Of a stretch of DNA of 64,000 nucleotides, positions 1 through 11,846 are shown one piece after another. Positions within the stretch are counted from its first letter, which is position 1. Each line of letters opens with the position of its first letter. The translations under genes and the position numbers were made by a program. The stretch spans positions 11,885,962-11,949,961 of the forward strand of contig NC_135021.1 in NCBI RefSeq assembly GCF_051020955.1. Direction: 5' to 3'. The stretch is from Megalopta genalis (lineage: Eukaryota > Arthropoda > Insecta > Hymenoptera > Halictidae). Below the pieces are notes generated by a model that saw only the letters and a list, made by a program, of their open reading frames with translations, ran no database searches and was not told the origin of the DNA.

Positions 1-194
1 GAATAATGGATAAACCCAAATTTTATCGAAAAATATCAAATTTAACATAAATTTTCGGTGTCAAAAATTGTTCTTGTGGCATTATCTATAATTTTCCCCC
101 TATTCTGGAACATTTTAAGTTCAATTTAAGAAAGAAATCATCTCTCTATATTATTTATATCAAAAGTTCTACGATTTTAACACAAAATTTTGAA
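1..194. other. AT-rich sequence, no feature
   Basis: AT-rich unique sequence up to the start of the minisatellite. No coding frame, repeat or RNA gene is visible. Confidence 0.6.
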
Positions 195-1215
195 CGTGAC
201 TGAAAATGTGACTGAAAGAGTATAATAGAAGTGAATATGATTGAAAATATGACTGAAAGTGTATAATGGAAGTGAGTATGTCTGAAAATATGACTGAAAG
301 AATGTAATGGAAGTGAATATGACTGAAAAAATATAATGAAAGTGAATATGACTGACAATGTGACTGAAAGGGTATAATGGAAGTGAATATGACTGGATAT
401 GACAGAATATGACATAATATATTACTGAAAAAATATAATGAAAATGGCTATGACTGGATATGGTAGAACATGACTGACAGGATATAATGAAAATAAATAG
501 ACTGGAATAGAAACTGGATAGAACAGAATATAATTGAAAATATGACTGGATAGAACAGAATATAATTGAAAATATGACTGGATAGAACAGAATATAATTG
601 AAAATATGACTGGATAGAACAGAATATAATTGAAAATATGACTGGATAGAACAGAATATAATTGAAAATATGACTGAAAGGATACAATGGAAGTGAATAT
701 GACTGAGAATATGACTGGAAAAATATAATGGAAGTGACTATGAAATGAAAATATGACTGAAAGTGTATAATGGAAGTGAATATGATTGAAAGGATATAAT
801 GAAAGTGAATATGACTGACAATATGACTGAAAGGGTATAATGGAAGCGAATATGACTGGATATGATAGAATATGACCTAAAATATTATTGAAAATATACG
901 ACTAGATATGGCAGAATATGACTAAGAGGGTATAATGAAAGTGAATATATTATAATTGAAAATATGACTGAAAGGGTATAATGGAAGTGAATATAACCGG
1001 ATATGACATAATATGACCTAAAATAATTTTGACAGAATATAATGGAAATGAATATGACCAGATATGACAGAATGTGACTGACAAGGTATAATGAAAGTGA
1101 ATATGACTGGATATAACAGAATATAATTGAAAACATGATTGAAAGGGTATAATGGTAGTGAATGTGACTGAAAGGGTATAATGGAAGTGAATATGACTTT
1201 ATATGACTGCATTGC
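195..1215. repeat. Degenerate GACTGA minisatellite with a 32-base sub-array
   Basis: About 1 kb of variable units built on ATATGACTGAAAGGGTATAA followed by TGGAAGTGA, with unit lengths of roughly 20-45 bases. Inside it, positions 512-671 hold five nearly perfect 32-base units starting at 512, 544, 576, 608 and 640, each containing GACTGGATAGAACAG. The minus strand is open over parts of the array and would encode Ser/Tyr/Phe-rich repeats, which follow from the repeat itself. The homogeneous sub-array suggests recent local expansion inside an older array. Confidence 0.9.
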
Positions 1216-1967
1216 CCGAATATTACAGGCCGCATCTGAAACAGAACGATAGAAATGTATACAACGAAATATTCTTGAAAATACGACAGAAAGGGACCGG
1301 TAGAAGCGAAGACGACCGATTAAAATTCTGAATACGACTGCAAGACTAAACGAGTACTTAACAAAATCATCTCCTTCAATCAGAACACCCCTGCACCGAA
1401 CCTCGAGGAGCAAAGTCTCGAGGTAGCACTCGCAGAAGGTCCGAACAATTTCTCTCGCCCGACAATTGACCCTTCTAGCCGGCCGAGTTACAATAATTCT
1501 CAAGCAATAAGAGCACAGCGGCGCGCTGATTAATTCTTCAATTAAGCCGGTGCGTAATAAATTATTTCGCCGGGGAACGAGCGTACGCGTAGGACTTGCG
1601 TAGCATCCTGGGCATAGTCGACGGCATACTATCCAGGGCAGGGACAGACTCGCGTGTCGCTCGATGTTCGATGGTAGATAGAAAGATGAGACCCGGCTTC
1701 CGTGGAAGCCGAAGGACGGAGCGGGAGCCATTGCTCGTCGGAGCGGCGTCGGGGACCATAATACGCGCGATGCACACGAGCCGGCTCATCTGCATAACAC
1801 CGGCGGACGCAGCCTCGACATGAATATTTACCGGTCATTTATAAGTCCCCGGTAAGGGGCGTTTATCGCGATTCGTCCTCGTCTCCTCGTCGTCCGCGCC
1901 GAGCGCGATTCTATTCGATCGGTCCCGAGGATCTTCGGGGACGCGTACCGGAAGCGTGGCGCAGGGA
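1216..1967. other. Mixed-composition unique sequence
   Basis: The sequence changes from AT-rich to CpG-containing and unique. Short open frames overlap on both strands (for example 1596-1823 plus and 1562-1795 minus), the pattern expected by chance in GC-rich DNA. No splice-bounded exon or known domain was recognised. Confidence 0.5.
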
Positions 1968-2055
1968 ACCTTCTTCTTCGTCGTCGTCGTCGTCGTTCTC
2001 TTTAGTCTTCTCCTTCTGCTTCCTCTGCTGTTGCTGCTGCTGCTGCTGTTGCTCC
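1968..2055. repeat. Compound triplet repeat (TTC, GTC, CTG)
   Basis: TTCTTCTTCGTCGTCGTC is followed by CTT/CTC and then a CTG/TTG run. One plus frame reads this as a Val/Leu stretch. The low complexity argues against a protein-coding role. Confidence 0.85.
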
Positions 2056-2486
2056 TTCGTCTGTTTCGTCTCCCTCGCCCGCTGATTGCTCGAGCTCAGG
2101 CCGAGTTTACGATATACGGGCGTTTACTTTATTGCACGTGGCCGTCTCGTTACTTTCGACCGTTCCGGGAAATTTCTCAGATTTCTCGTACCGATTCGAG
2201 GATCGGACCGATCGATTCCGGAACGTCTTCCCGGTTCTTCTGCGAAACGGTTTCCCTCTTCGGGACGCCCTAGAGACGTTTGTCACCGGCCACCGTGCTC
2301 GGATCCCATGCAGAACGCGCGCCGACGATGCACGCCGAGGCAAACGAAGCTCGCGTCAAAATCGAACAACTTCTGATAGAAGCGAGATAAAGCGATGGTA
2401 TTTTTTTTCACGTCGAAGCCGAAGCAAATAGAAAGAATGTGAATACGAATATTTTTTAACCTCGAAAATTCATGTTGAACTTGAAA
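2056..2486. other. GC-rich to AT-rich transition, unique
   Basis: CpG-rich unique sequence up to about 2360, then AT-rich. Overlapping short frames exist on both strands, but nothing is recognisable as a gene. Confidence 0.5.
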
Positions 2487-2695
2487 TACAGTAAATTCTC
2501 TCGAATTGTCCTTCGGCTTGGAAACAAAAGTGGACAATTTGGGATGAGGAGATACGATTATTTGAGTCTCGCAGCTCGTGTTGACAATCGGCGACTATAA
2601 AAACGAGCCACGAGACTCAAATAATCGCATCACCTCTTCTGAAATTTTTCATTTTTGTTTACAAGCTGGGAGACAATTTGAGAGATTTTACTGTA
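2487..2695. mobile_element. TA-flanked hairpin MITE, family TACAGTAAATTCTC (copy 1)
   Basis: The element begins TACAGTAAATTCTC and ends GAGATTTTACTGTA, so its ends are inverted repeats. The interior is also inverted: GAGTCTCGCAGCTCGT and ACGAGCCACGAGACTC flank a short loop containing GACAATCGGCGACTATAA, and GGACAATTTGGGATGAGGAG faces a diverged partner. It is about 209 bases with no coding capacity. Four related copies lie in the window (5901, 14981, 56471, 58283). A TA target duplication suggests a Tc1/mariner-type source, which is inference. Confidence 0.85.
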
Positions 2696-3354
2696 CCTAA
2701 ACGTAATGTAAAAATGTAAGATTACAGTTCGGGTTAAATTTATAATGTTAATGTTATACACATAGTTTAAGGTGTATATGTATGTTTGTTACTGACAAAT
2801 ATAAACAGATGAAAGATAAACTTAATTATTCATTTAAACTCTTTCCGTATAAATTAAAAGACCTAATACAAAAACAGATAACTTAGACTCAATAGACGGC
2901 TCAAGTCGATGTTTGTAATTAAGAATGGTATGAATGTACTCGTTGAGGCAGAAATACCTGTTCTAAAATGTTCCATATTGAATATGGAACATGGGGACAT
3001 GCTAAGGAAACGATGTCCTGTTTCGTTATTTATTCTATCTATTTATTCGAATAATTCGAAGAAGTAATATGAACGAAAGAAATCGATAAACTATGAAAAA
3101 ACACTTTATATTCTATCATTTTTATTCAAATCGATTATTTTGCGTGTGAATTCTCGTACGAATAAATTCTTATTGGGATAAAATTGTATTCGGATAAACG
3201 TTTGTCTAGATACATTTTTATTCGATCGAATATTTGATTCGATAGCGTCGAATAAAATTTTATTCGAATAAATGTTTATCCAGATAAATTTTTATCCGAC
3301 TGGATATTGATTCGTCGGTGTCCTTATCTTTAATCTTATTATTAAAAATATACA
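2696..3354. other. AT-rich sequence with degenerate ATTCGAATAAA motifs
   Basis: AT-rich DNA. Between about 3120 and 3300 the words ATTCGAATAAA, TTTATTCGATCG and TTTATCCAGATAAA recur in direct and inverted order, as in a decayed tandem or foldback repeat. Boundaries cannot be set. No gene seen. Confidence 0.45.
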
Positions 3355-3384
3355 AATACACACACACACACACACACACACACA
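3355..3384. repeat. (AC)n microsatellite
   Basis: An uninterrupted run of about 14 AC dinucleotides. Confidence 0.95.
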
Positions 3385-3639
3385 GGGACAAACTTTTCTC
3401 CGCACCTTTGTATAGTTTCACTGTTTGATCACAGAAAGAATGCGCGGTGACCAACAGACAACTGGCACCGATAAAAGAAAACCACGGTAGCCGGTGTTGC
3501 ACGAGGGAAGCTAATTTAATAAAACCGCGAGTCGGTGGTTGCGCGGCGAGAATCAGCGGGAAAGAGAGGAGGGACGAGCAAGCGGTTTCGGAACGAGAGA
3601 CCGAAAATAGAGGGACGGGGTTGGCAAAGGCAAAAGCGG
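3385..3639. other. Unique sequence
   Basis: Moderately GC-rich unique sequence between two microsatellites. No gene seen. Confidence 0.4.
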
Positions 3640-3708
3640 GAGACAGAGAAAGAGAGAGAAAGAGAAAGCGAGAAAGAGGGAGAGAGAGAGAAGGAGAGTG
3701 AGGGAGAA
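3640..3708. repeat. (GA)n purine tract
   Basis: An imperfect GA/GAAA run on the plus strand. Translations give Arg/Glu or Ser/Leu repeats with no meaning as protein. Confidence 0.9.
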
Positions 3709-4080
3709 TTTTTCATATGCTTACTTGCACAGAAATAATGAGCTTGTCCATAAATAAAGAATAGAAGCCGCTCGCGGCGAATGGGTAATGAAGTCTCTCG
3801 TGGATAATTGTTATCGCTGGAAAACGTTGCCAGCCTTGCGTTTTCCACCGCGAAACGATGCAGACGCGGGCAAACGAAATACAACCACCCCCTGCAGCCA
3901 ATCCCCGCCTCGCTGCGGAGCGTTTTCCAGCTTGACTTTTTGGAAGCTCGGCGCGACCGACGCGCGGACGCAATCAAAGCGACCAGCCTCCAGGCAGCTC
4001 ACGGATTGCGAGACGATCTCCGATGGGTCGTTTAATTTCGAATCCGCGGAACAATTTCGCGACTGCTCGCGAGTTTCGTC
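3709..4080. other. CpG-containing unique island
   Basis: A mixed island with short overlapping frames on both strands. No recognisable product. Confidence 0.4.
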
Positions 4081-4111
4081 CCTTTCTCTCTCTCTCTCTC
4101 TCTCTCTTTCG
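4081..4111. repeat. (TC)n microsatellite
   Basis: A run of about 13 TC dinucleotides. It is the only sizeable pyrimidine dinucleotide tract on the plus strand; all the others are GA. Confidence 0.9.
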
Positions 4112-4259
4112 TTTGCAGCGATCTGATTCTTCGATTAATTACGTTGAAGTCTCATTGATAAATTTATTGTTCCTTGTTATTCAAGATTTATAACAATTTA
4201 TATTATTTTCGCCAGCAATGGCAAATGTTAAGCACTCTCTTAGCTATTCTAGTGTCTAA

Positions 4260-4428
4260 TTTTGTAATTAAAGTTCGAGATACAGTGTAACTTGCATGAT
4301 TAAATATGAATTTTCCGACAGATTAAAAAAGAATACAAAATCTTTTGTTCTACAACAATCTGTCGAAAAGTTCATATTTTATTACAGAAGTTACACTGCG
4401 TCTCGAACTTTGATTACAAAATGTTTCA
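4260..4428. mobile_element. Hairpin MITE
   Basis: Two arms of about 65 bases face each other around a loop of about 35 bases. AAAGTTCGAGATACAGTGTA near 4270 is answered by TACACTGCGTCTCGAACTTT near 4395, and CCGACAGATT by AATCTGTCGA. Both outer ends carry TTTTGTAAT or its complement. There is no coding content. A non-autonomous foldback or MITE is the simplest reading, and the parent family is not evident. Confidence 0.75.
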
Positions 4429-5004
4429 TTACAAAATGGAATATAATTTAGTTTATTTGAATACAGCATAACGTGCAAAATTATGGGAGGAATTCAGCGA
4501 ACTAATTAACAATGAATTAACTATTAATGCCGGTATAATTCCGATATTTCGTATATCGGTATCAGTCTCTAGTTTATATTAATCGATCTTGTTACAATTA
4601 AATACATCTTCGTTCACGTTAACCCGTATTAAGCGTCGTTTATTAAAAAATTTACCGTACTCCGAAGGCACCGAATCGACGCGACTTCGGATCGGCACGA
4701 TATGGATCATCGTCGAAGTGCAAGGGTAAACCGCCCCCCGAATCGGGCCGGTCTCACGAGCGTTCTCAGCGGAGGAATCGCAGGAACAAGAAGAAGCGAA
4801 AGGGGGGAATCGTGTTCCCTGCTCGTAACCATTATCACCGGTGCCCTTCTTCGATAGGGTCGGCACGAGGTCGCTGAAATAGCGACACGAAAGGGCCCCT
4901 AGTGTCGATTTATGTGCCGGTGAACGCCGGGATCTGCTCTCCTCTGAAGCGTCGATAGGTACTACTCGCATCGATGCTCCTCTCCCGATTCCCGAGCAGC
5001 AGCA
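4429..5004. other. AT-rich then GC-rich unique sequence
   Basis: AT-rich until about 4640, then a CpG-rich island. A minus-strand open frame covers 4579-5142, but its C-rich and Ser-rich parts arise from the GAA repeat and it has no recognisable domain, so it is not called as a gene. Confidence 0.45.
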
Positions 5005-5048
5005 GTAGAAGAAGAAGAAGAAGAAGAAGAAGCAGGAGAAGAAGAAAA
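5005..5048. repeat. (GAA)n triplet repeat
   Basis: About ten GAA units followed by imperfect GCAGGAGAAGAAG. Confidence 0.9.
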
Positions 5049-5900
5049 ACCTCCGCCAGTGTCCGACGGAGAAGGACAGCGATAGATTCGCCGCGAGAAA
5101 CAGAGAGATAGATAGAAAGGGAACTCTCGTCGGCAGATCCACGTAGTTAGATCGTATCGGGGTAGCTGTCTCTGCTTACTGTGCTTACTCGGGTGCTTAC
5201 TGCGCGCACAGCCACTCCGTCTAGCTCCGAGGTATTTGATATTGACTTGCCGAGCCTCGACTTTGAACTCCCAGACCGTGGCAGCGCGGCGCTGAAAACG
5301 GGGCCGGGTGGCGGCCGGGGGTGGGTTGCGACGGGAGAAAGAGCTGGACCGGGCCGAGCCGCGTTTAATTAAAAAGCTTTTCTGCACCCCCTCGTCCCGG
5401 TTCTTGCACCCTTCCGCCCCGCGATATGTGCGCCCGATAGTCGACACATTGGTGATACCGGAAACTCGCCCCCTTCCCTAAGTACACACCGCCGGCGCCT
5501 CACAAAGGAAATGGAATCCTCTACTTTCCGGATAGAATTAACTCGGAAAACTCGACGAACACCCGCCCGGAACGCTTGATTATTTTAACCGGCTGCCTCG
5601 CGATTAGCTCTACCTGCCTGGAGACGATTCTGCCGAACACGTTCCGCGGGGTCGTTTCATCACGAAATTGACAGTTTCCATTCTCGCTGATCGATTTCTA
5701 GGCTGACGTGTAATTCGTGGAGGCGCGGAGGCAATCTATTAATCGATCTAACTTCGTGCACATTATGGATGTTACTGTGAAATCATTATAATTCTAATAC
5801 TTTACCTAAAAGGTTCTGTGTCTGGTGCAATTAGTTTGTTACGGAGGAGCACTGTATTAATCTTCCTCGGTCTCGATTAACGTTGCATTTTTATTCAAGA
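5049..5900. other. GC-rich island and flank
   Basis: A CpG-rich unique island to about 5720 that includes a short TGCTTACT triplication at 5170-5205. The sequence then becomes AT-rich. No supported gene. Confidence 0.45.
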
Positions 5901-6099
5901 TACAGTAAATTCTCTGCAATTGTTCCTCAACCTATATACAGAAGTGGACGATTATTCAAGTCACGCGGCTCGTTTTCATAGTTGTCGACAATCGGCGGCT
6001 ATAAGAGTGAGCCGCGAAGCTCGAATAATCGTGTCTCCTCTTCCCAAATCGTTTATATTTCGTTTACAAGTTGAGGGACAATTGGGGAAATTTTCTGTA
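5901..6099. mobile_element. TA-flanked hairpin MITE, family TACAGTAAATTCTC (copy 2)
   Basis: Starts TACAGTAAATTCTCTGCAAT and ends AAATTTTCTGTA. The internal arms ACGCGGCTCG and CGAGCCGCG-type words fold as in copy 1. About 199 bases, non-coding. Confidence 0.85.
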
Positions 6100-6288
6100 C
6101 ATTCTGTTAAAAGGTGCAGATATTTTTTATCATATAAAGTGTCTTCCTTGGTGTATATTGATCTTGTTATTTCTGATAGAAAATATAATTGGAATATAGT
6201 GGAATAAAATCTTGGAATAAAATCAATTCGATTTTATTGTTCCATATTGACAATAGATAGAATTAGATACTACTTCATTTTCTATGGT
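6100..6288. other. AT-rich spacer
   Basis: Short AT-rich stretch with nothing recognised. Confidence 0.4.
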
Positions 6289-6585
6289 GCCATTCGTCGT
6301 GTTATTCATTGTATTGTACACTGTACTATTCATTGAACTATCCATTGCACTATATTTTATGTCAATAATTGTATCGGTAAATGTATCGTTCATGTTATTA
6401 CTCGTATCATTTGTTGTATCATTAAATGTATCATTAAACATAGCATTCATTGTATAAGTCATTATACCATTCGTTGTATTATTCATTGTAAACTTCATTG
6501 AGAACTTCATTGTAAAATTCATTGTATAATTCATCGTAGAATTCATTGTATAATTCATTGTATAACTCATTGTACCATTCATCAT
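6289..6585. repeat. 12-base minisatellite ATTCATTGTATA
   Basis: About 25 diverged units with a 12-base period, best preserved at 6470-6580. The minus strand is open and reads as a Met-Asn-Tyr-Thr repeat. This frame exists because 12 is divisible by three and is not treated as a gene. Confidence 0.9.
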
Positions 6586-7711
6586 TGAGGGACGTCTAAA
6601 TACGAAACATAGCGTTCCAGAACGGGATAATCATGGCGTATAAAATGTTTCCATAACGTCTCCTGACACACATGCCCGCCTCCATAAAGAAGAAACGATG
6701 CGCAGATAGTATCGTCGAATGAAACAACGGCGCTGCCTAAATATAATTGGCCAGGAGACTCGAGCGAAAAAATAGAACCGTGACGGCGGAGGCGCGGAAG
6801 TCGTCGCAATTAAAATGAAAATGAAAGAAAGAACACACCGCTGTACCACGGGATTCCCAGCCTCGGCACGCGGCGCGTTTCGATGTTCGCGGGCTCGTGA
6901 AGTTCGAAATCCTCAACAATGTGGATGGAAAGCCGCGGACGCAATAGAACCACGGTCTGATTCGAACGAAAACCACGGTGGCAGCTAACGACGGTTTCGT
7001 TCCCGTTTCTGGCAAAAAGAAAGAAAAAAGAACGTTTCTCTCGTCGCGTGACCTGCCCGTGTTACCGACCAGACAACAGGAAAAATACGGGGAAAATGAA
7101 GTTGATTAACATTCTTCTCGCGTTGTTTCGCTGTTAACCGTTGAATTACGATTCCGAGTACGGTCGAACCGAATCCAATAATTATGTACGAGCGATCCTT
7201 AAATTACACGCTCGGTTGTTTATCTCTCGATCGTGTTGATTCATCATCGAATTATACAATCTTAGCTGATTAAATTAAATGAAAAGCCAGTGTGTCGGTG
7301 AGGGCGGAATGATTAATGGGTCTGCAGGAACTGTCTGCGAAAATACGTTTCGAAAATGGCTAAATAAATCTCTGCGAATGGTTTTCAACTTAATCTGTTC
7401 TGTAGGTTTAAAAATAATCCACTCGTACGATGGTCGATACGTCATCGAGGTGAAAAACAGATTGCAAAAATAAGGAATCAGTGGAAGCTGGGTGGATGGG
7501 ATATTGTTTTCTGTATCGAATTCCAGGCAGACCCGGGTAAATATATTTCGACGAACAAATGCAAATATTTGCGAATGCAATTTTTCTCAACTGTGTTGCG
7601 TATGCTTGATTTGAAATAGTAATTTACTTCTGTACTAAATGAAATATATACTTGGTGAAATACTTTGTAATACTGCTTACATAGATTTCGCAAATGTACG
7701 TATATGATAAG
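6586..7711. other. Unique sequence, no gene seen
   Basis: A CpG-containing island at 6590-7060 is followed by AT-rich sequence. Overlapping short frames on both strands have no recognisable domain or paired splice sites. Confidence 0.45.
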
Positions 7712-7860
7712 TAGACCGCGGATTTTTCTGCAAAATGAAAATCGTCTGCATCAACTGCGAAAAATAATTCTAATGGATTCATTGACGTTTCTAAATTTCT
7801 TTACCATTTCAAATTGCAACTACTCGCGTTTGCCATAAATGCATAAAATCCGCAGTTTAA
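7712..7860. mobile_element. TAGACTGCGGAT-family MITE (short copy)
   Basis: The left end TAGACCGCGGATTTTTCTGC is followed by AAAATCGTCTGCATC, and the right end is GCATAAAATCCGCAGTTTAA. The two ends are inverted repeats. The same terminal words recur at many places in the window, which defines a dispersed family normally about 200-230 bases long; this copy is internally shortened. No coding content. Confidence 0.75.
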
Positions 7861-8403
7861 TGACAAGCATTTAAAATGTATATTTTGCAATATGAATCTA
7901 AGATACTTCGTTGAAATAAATATTTTCTCTATCGTACGTGAAATGAAACAATCGAATATCGCTTCCACGAAATTTTTCTGACCAACCAACTGCGGTATTT
8001 CCTAATTGACATTCCTGCTTACCTTAATTATGTAAATATTAAAAACAAACAGATGTTAAAGGTTCCTATATTACAGAGAAATATGAGAGAAAGCTTATTT
8101 TCCTACACGATTTGAAATGAATCGTAAGAAACGGTATTTCAAATAATTAATACAAATTCAGGCACATGAAATACTATTTCAAATAATCGATTCTATCTCA
8201 CTTAATAATTTTCTCATAAAACACAATATAAATAACTATTTTCAATACATGTACTTGCCTCCATGACTTTAAATAAATCCTGAAATATAATTGCACGCAA
8301 ACAAGAGCATTTCATGTATTATTTCCAATAATTTTACAATTATTTTTACCGAAGTCTCATTCCAGGGAACTCTACCGTCTCAAGAAAAAAAAGACAGAAC
8401 AGA
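7861..8403. other. AT-rich sequence
   Basis: AT-rich unique sequence with recurring TTTCAAATAAT words. No gene seen. Confidence 0.45.
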
Positions 8404-8443
8404 AGCATAAGACAGAGAGAGAGAGAAAGGGGGGAGAAAGATG
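8404..8443. repeat. (GA)n purine tract
   Basis: A GA run with a G-run interruption. Confidence 0.85.
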
Positions 8444-9538
8444 GAGAATCCTTGATATTTCGCGGACAGCGACTAGCAGAGCATTAGCCACGCAACGGGC
8501 GCTTTCTTGCGACCGCAAAAACCGCGACGGACACAAAGTCGCGTGTGCCCGTCGTATTTCGCATTAGCACGTCTCGTGGCGTGTCGGGTCCGTGCCGGTA
8601 AATGATACACGATGGCGAAATGACGTGAAATAACGCGAGGCTTTCCATCTGTTCGCCGGCGTTTTCTAACGAGAGAGCCCCGGCGGGACGCGACGCGGCG
8701 CGGCGCGACGGTTCTCGAGCCACCAGCCAACAGCTACGACGATCCGCTCGTAACCGATGAAATTCGCGAATGAATTATTCATTTAATCGTTCCACGGACA
8801 ATTTATTTGCGAACAAGAGCGTTCCACGCGCCGTGTCCACGGAAATCGGCTCGAGAAACAAGACGCCTCGCCGCCGCAGGTTTCTCCGTACGAACGCTGC
8901 AACCGCGTTTCGAAATGGTCGTTTACTGCTCTTTCGCCTGCCATTTGTTCCTGGAGAAATTTTTTGCTGCCCCGTGAACTGTCGCCGCGAGTTTTGTAGT
9001 CCGCCATTCTGAACGGGACACGGTCATTTCTAAGAATGATGTTCTTCGTTTTTATTTGCCGTGCAAAGAAAGAATTTTACATCGAACGCATTTCAGGACT
9101 TTTTTGGACTTCGAAGTTGTGTCAGTGGACAGGGTAATTATTTAAGATCGGTGCATGTGTTCGTTAAAATCAGGGCTGAGGAAGGATAGATGTTTGAAAT
9201 AGTAAATGGACAATGAATATTTCTAATACAGAATTTGGCAAATAAACTTTTTTTTAAATTGTAGTTACGTGTGGATAATAGGTGGTTAAATATATTTGAA
9301 ATGCTATCTTCATGTATATGCAATTATTATTTCAAACAAAGTTTATTTACTATTTCTTTTTATTTACTATTTACTATTTCCAAGATTGATTTTTCCCCAG
9401 CCCTGGTTAAAAGCAAGAATTGCTTCTACAAACGAATACTATAAAGACACTAATTTTTTTTTCTTGAGGATTTTAGTACGTGTCTCTGCTGACAATATGT
9501 CAAAACCATTTAAATATCAATGATAAATTCTAAATTTG
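8444..9538. other. GC-rich island then AT-rich sequence
   Basis: A CpG-rich unique island at about 8470-9010 includes a short GCGGCGCGGCG run. AT-rich sequence follows. Open frames overlap on both strands of the island without a recognisable product. Confidence 0.45.
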
Positions 9539-9772
9539 TTAACCCTTGGACGGTGGACCATTTTCACAACTGTCCTGTTGATGATGTTTGTAACAATTTT
9601 GAGCTTCATTCAGACATTTTTCGAACATGTTTTTGAACATATTTCTTGCAGTCTCATAAGCTTCACAATAGCAATTTAATCTTATTTAATTGCCGAAGAT
9701 TGAACAATTAGGTGAACGATTTAGACACTGTGGGTGAAAAAATTGACCCAGCCACCGCGTTGCGAGGATTAA
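9539..9772. mobile_element. Probable TTAA-flanked piggyBac-type MITE
   Basis: TTAA at both ends. The left end continues CCCTTGGACGGTGG, and the right end read inward is TCCTCGCAACGCGGTGG. The match is partial but both share CGGTGG and the CCC/TCC start. Length 234 bases, no coding content. This copy lacks the clear subterminal palindrome of the other TTAA elements, so the call is weaker. Confidence 0.5.
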
Positions 9773-10475
9773 TCAATTCGACGGCGACAATTATTAAGAA
9801 ATAATAGAAGCAAAGACGTCTATCTAAAAAATGCATAAAAATACAAAGAAATGAGTCAGAAATGAACAAGATATCTTGAACAAGGAATCTTGAACAACGT
9901 CAACTTAGGCAGAAAACTATCAGCATTTCTTAAATCTGTTACTATACTTCAGTAAGTATTGTATCAAATTACTGTACATTAAGTAACATACTGTAATCGC
10001 ACGGTTGTTAATGTTAGGGTTGATGCAACTTTAAAAATAAAAGAGAGAAAAACATTCGTATCTGAAAACTTCATTCGAGTTCTCTAGTAGGCAATAATGT
10101 ATCTAACTAATACGATGATCGGATAAAAGAACGTTCGGATACCGGAATATTGTAAAAATAAATGTTCGGTTAAGGAGTGTCCATATAATAACGGGTGTCC
10201 ATATAATGTAGGTTCGTCTGTACGAAATAATTAAAGAAGCCGGAAAATATGGTAGCCGGAGTCGGCAATGCTCGATTCAAGACCCCGACTTCCGGCGACT
10301 GGCGAACCCACGACTAGAGAGGAAAGGAGAGGAAGGTTTCTGGTTGGAAACGCGGAAATGGCCGCGCGTTATTTCTTTCTGAATCGGCTTAATTGCGGAA
10401 CGATATATGCATCCGCGAACCACGGTTGCTCCGACTCGTATCCATCGCCCTTTGTCCGCTTCTATAAACGAAGAC
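9773..10475. other. AT-rich sequence with a pogo-like fragment
   Basis: Positions 10085-10165 contain GGCAATAATGTATCTAA and AACGTTCGGATACCGGAATA, words shared with 36753-36945, 51780-51835, 52866-52930 and 59023-59193, so a fragment of that MITE family lies here. A duplicated GTGTCCATATAAT follows at about 10175-10206. No gene. Confidence 0.5.
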
Positions 10476-10530
10476 AGAGAAAGAGAGAGCGAGAGAGAGA
10501 GAGGAGAGAGAGAGAAGGAGAGAGGGAAAG
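10476..10530. repeat. (GA)n purine tract
   Basis: An imperfect GA run on the plus strand. Confidence 0.9.
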
Positions 10531-11789
10531 ATAGTTTCGTCGGGGCTTAGGGAATCGCGCGCTTAACGGCACCGCGGAAATTGCTTTTTCTCCGGGCTCT
10601 CGGTGTATGACGCGATCAAGGATGCCCGTGAGAGCCACCGTGTCCCTTGATAAACGTGACTCACGAACGCACACCTGCTCCCAACCGAAGAGCACAGAGT
10701 CTCCTCTTCTCTTCTCTCGAGGCGCACGCGAATCGCCTCTTAACGATTTCCTCGTGTCCTCCGTGGAAAATCGTTTCAGCCGAAGCAACGCCGACCCGGA
10801 ACCGACGCTGCTGCTCTTCGTGCCATGCCGCGCGCGACGTTTCCAACGAGGATGCGGGGACATTATCGCGCGTCTGCCTTCGGAATCGTCCGAATCGACC
10901 ATTTAAAAAAATTTTACTTAGCTCTATAAACCACGGAACGCTTGAAATTAAGTTCCCAATCAGGAACGGTAGAGGGAAAATCTAATTCTAAATAAATTAT
11001 CCATTGTATTTTATTCTCAGCTAATATGTCAAACAATAATGACGCGGAAAATTAAAGCATTATTGCGAAATTGAATACAAATTAGACAATGTTAGGGCGA
11101 GTCGTGACCGCAGAATATTTCTTCAGGCTATTCTTTAAGGATTGAAAAGACGTTTGCATTCTGGAGCCACTCGACGCGCAATGCAACGCTTTGCAATTAA
11201 AAAGATCCGTTGAACGTTGATTGCTAGACAATGACGGTAACATTGAAGCATCAAACCCATGGATCACCTGCCACCTTAATCAACGTGTCGATCAGCTTGG
11301 CCAATGAATATGCTTATTCTTCCATCGAAATCGCAAGTACCGTAAAACCAATGATTTTTCTAGTTGAAAAGTGTCCGACAAGTGGATCTTATGCGCCGGT
11401 TCTGGCTTTGATGTGTATCATAAATCACACTTCCGTGTACCTTGCCATAAAAGCAAGTTCCTAGAGCAATATCCTCATTCAGGCGGCAGGGATGCAGCTA
11501 TCGCGAGCGAGAAGGACGCAGCTATCGCATCGCGTTGTCCTCTGGCGGCGGAACTAGAAGAGGAGAAACTGGAGCGGAAAAAAAATGGAAGAGGAGCATC
11601 GTGACAGTCATAAAGCTAGCGAGCTGTCTCGAAGGCTCTCACGCGAGAGTCTCCGCCACCTGGAGAGCGTCGCCGCTCCTTAGCAGAGAGGATCGAGGAG
11701 TCGGATCGACACCAAATTAGTGACGACTCCGATTCGTGGCCGTGTCGGCGGATAGAACGTATCGGTTCCCGATGGTCCTCCTGAAGATG
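10531..11789. other. GC-rich island, AT-rich middle, unique sequence
   Basis: CpG-rich at 10530-10900, AT-rich to about 11200, then mixed. A short duplication containing GCAGCTATCGC occurs at 11493 and 11518. No gene could be supported. Confidence 0.45.
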
Positions 11790-11794
11790 GGAAC

Positions 11795-11842
<48 letters not shown>

Positions 11843-11846
11843 GAGT
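11790..11846. repeat. (GA)n microsatellite
   Basis: About 20 nearly uninterrupted GA units. Confidence 0.95.

Noticed and set aside
512..671. 32-base units spaced regularly, CRISPR-like at first sight
   Set aside because: There are no unique spacers between the units and the DNA is eukaryotic; it is a minisatellite. The same applies to 56318-56455.
155..1235. Minus-strand Ser/Tyr/Phe-rich frames
   Set aside because: Translation of the GACTGA minisatellite; no start context, domain or splice structure.
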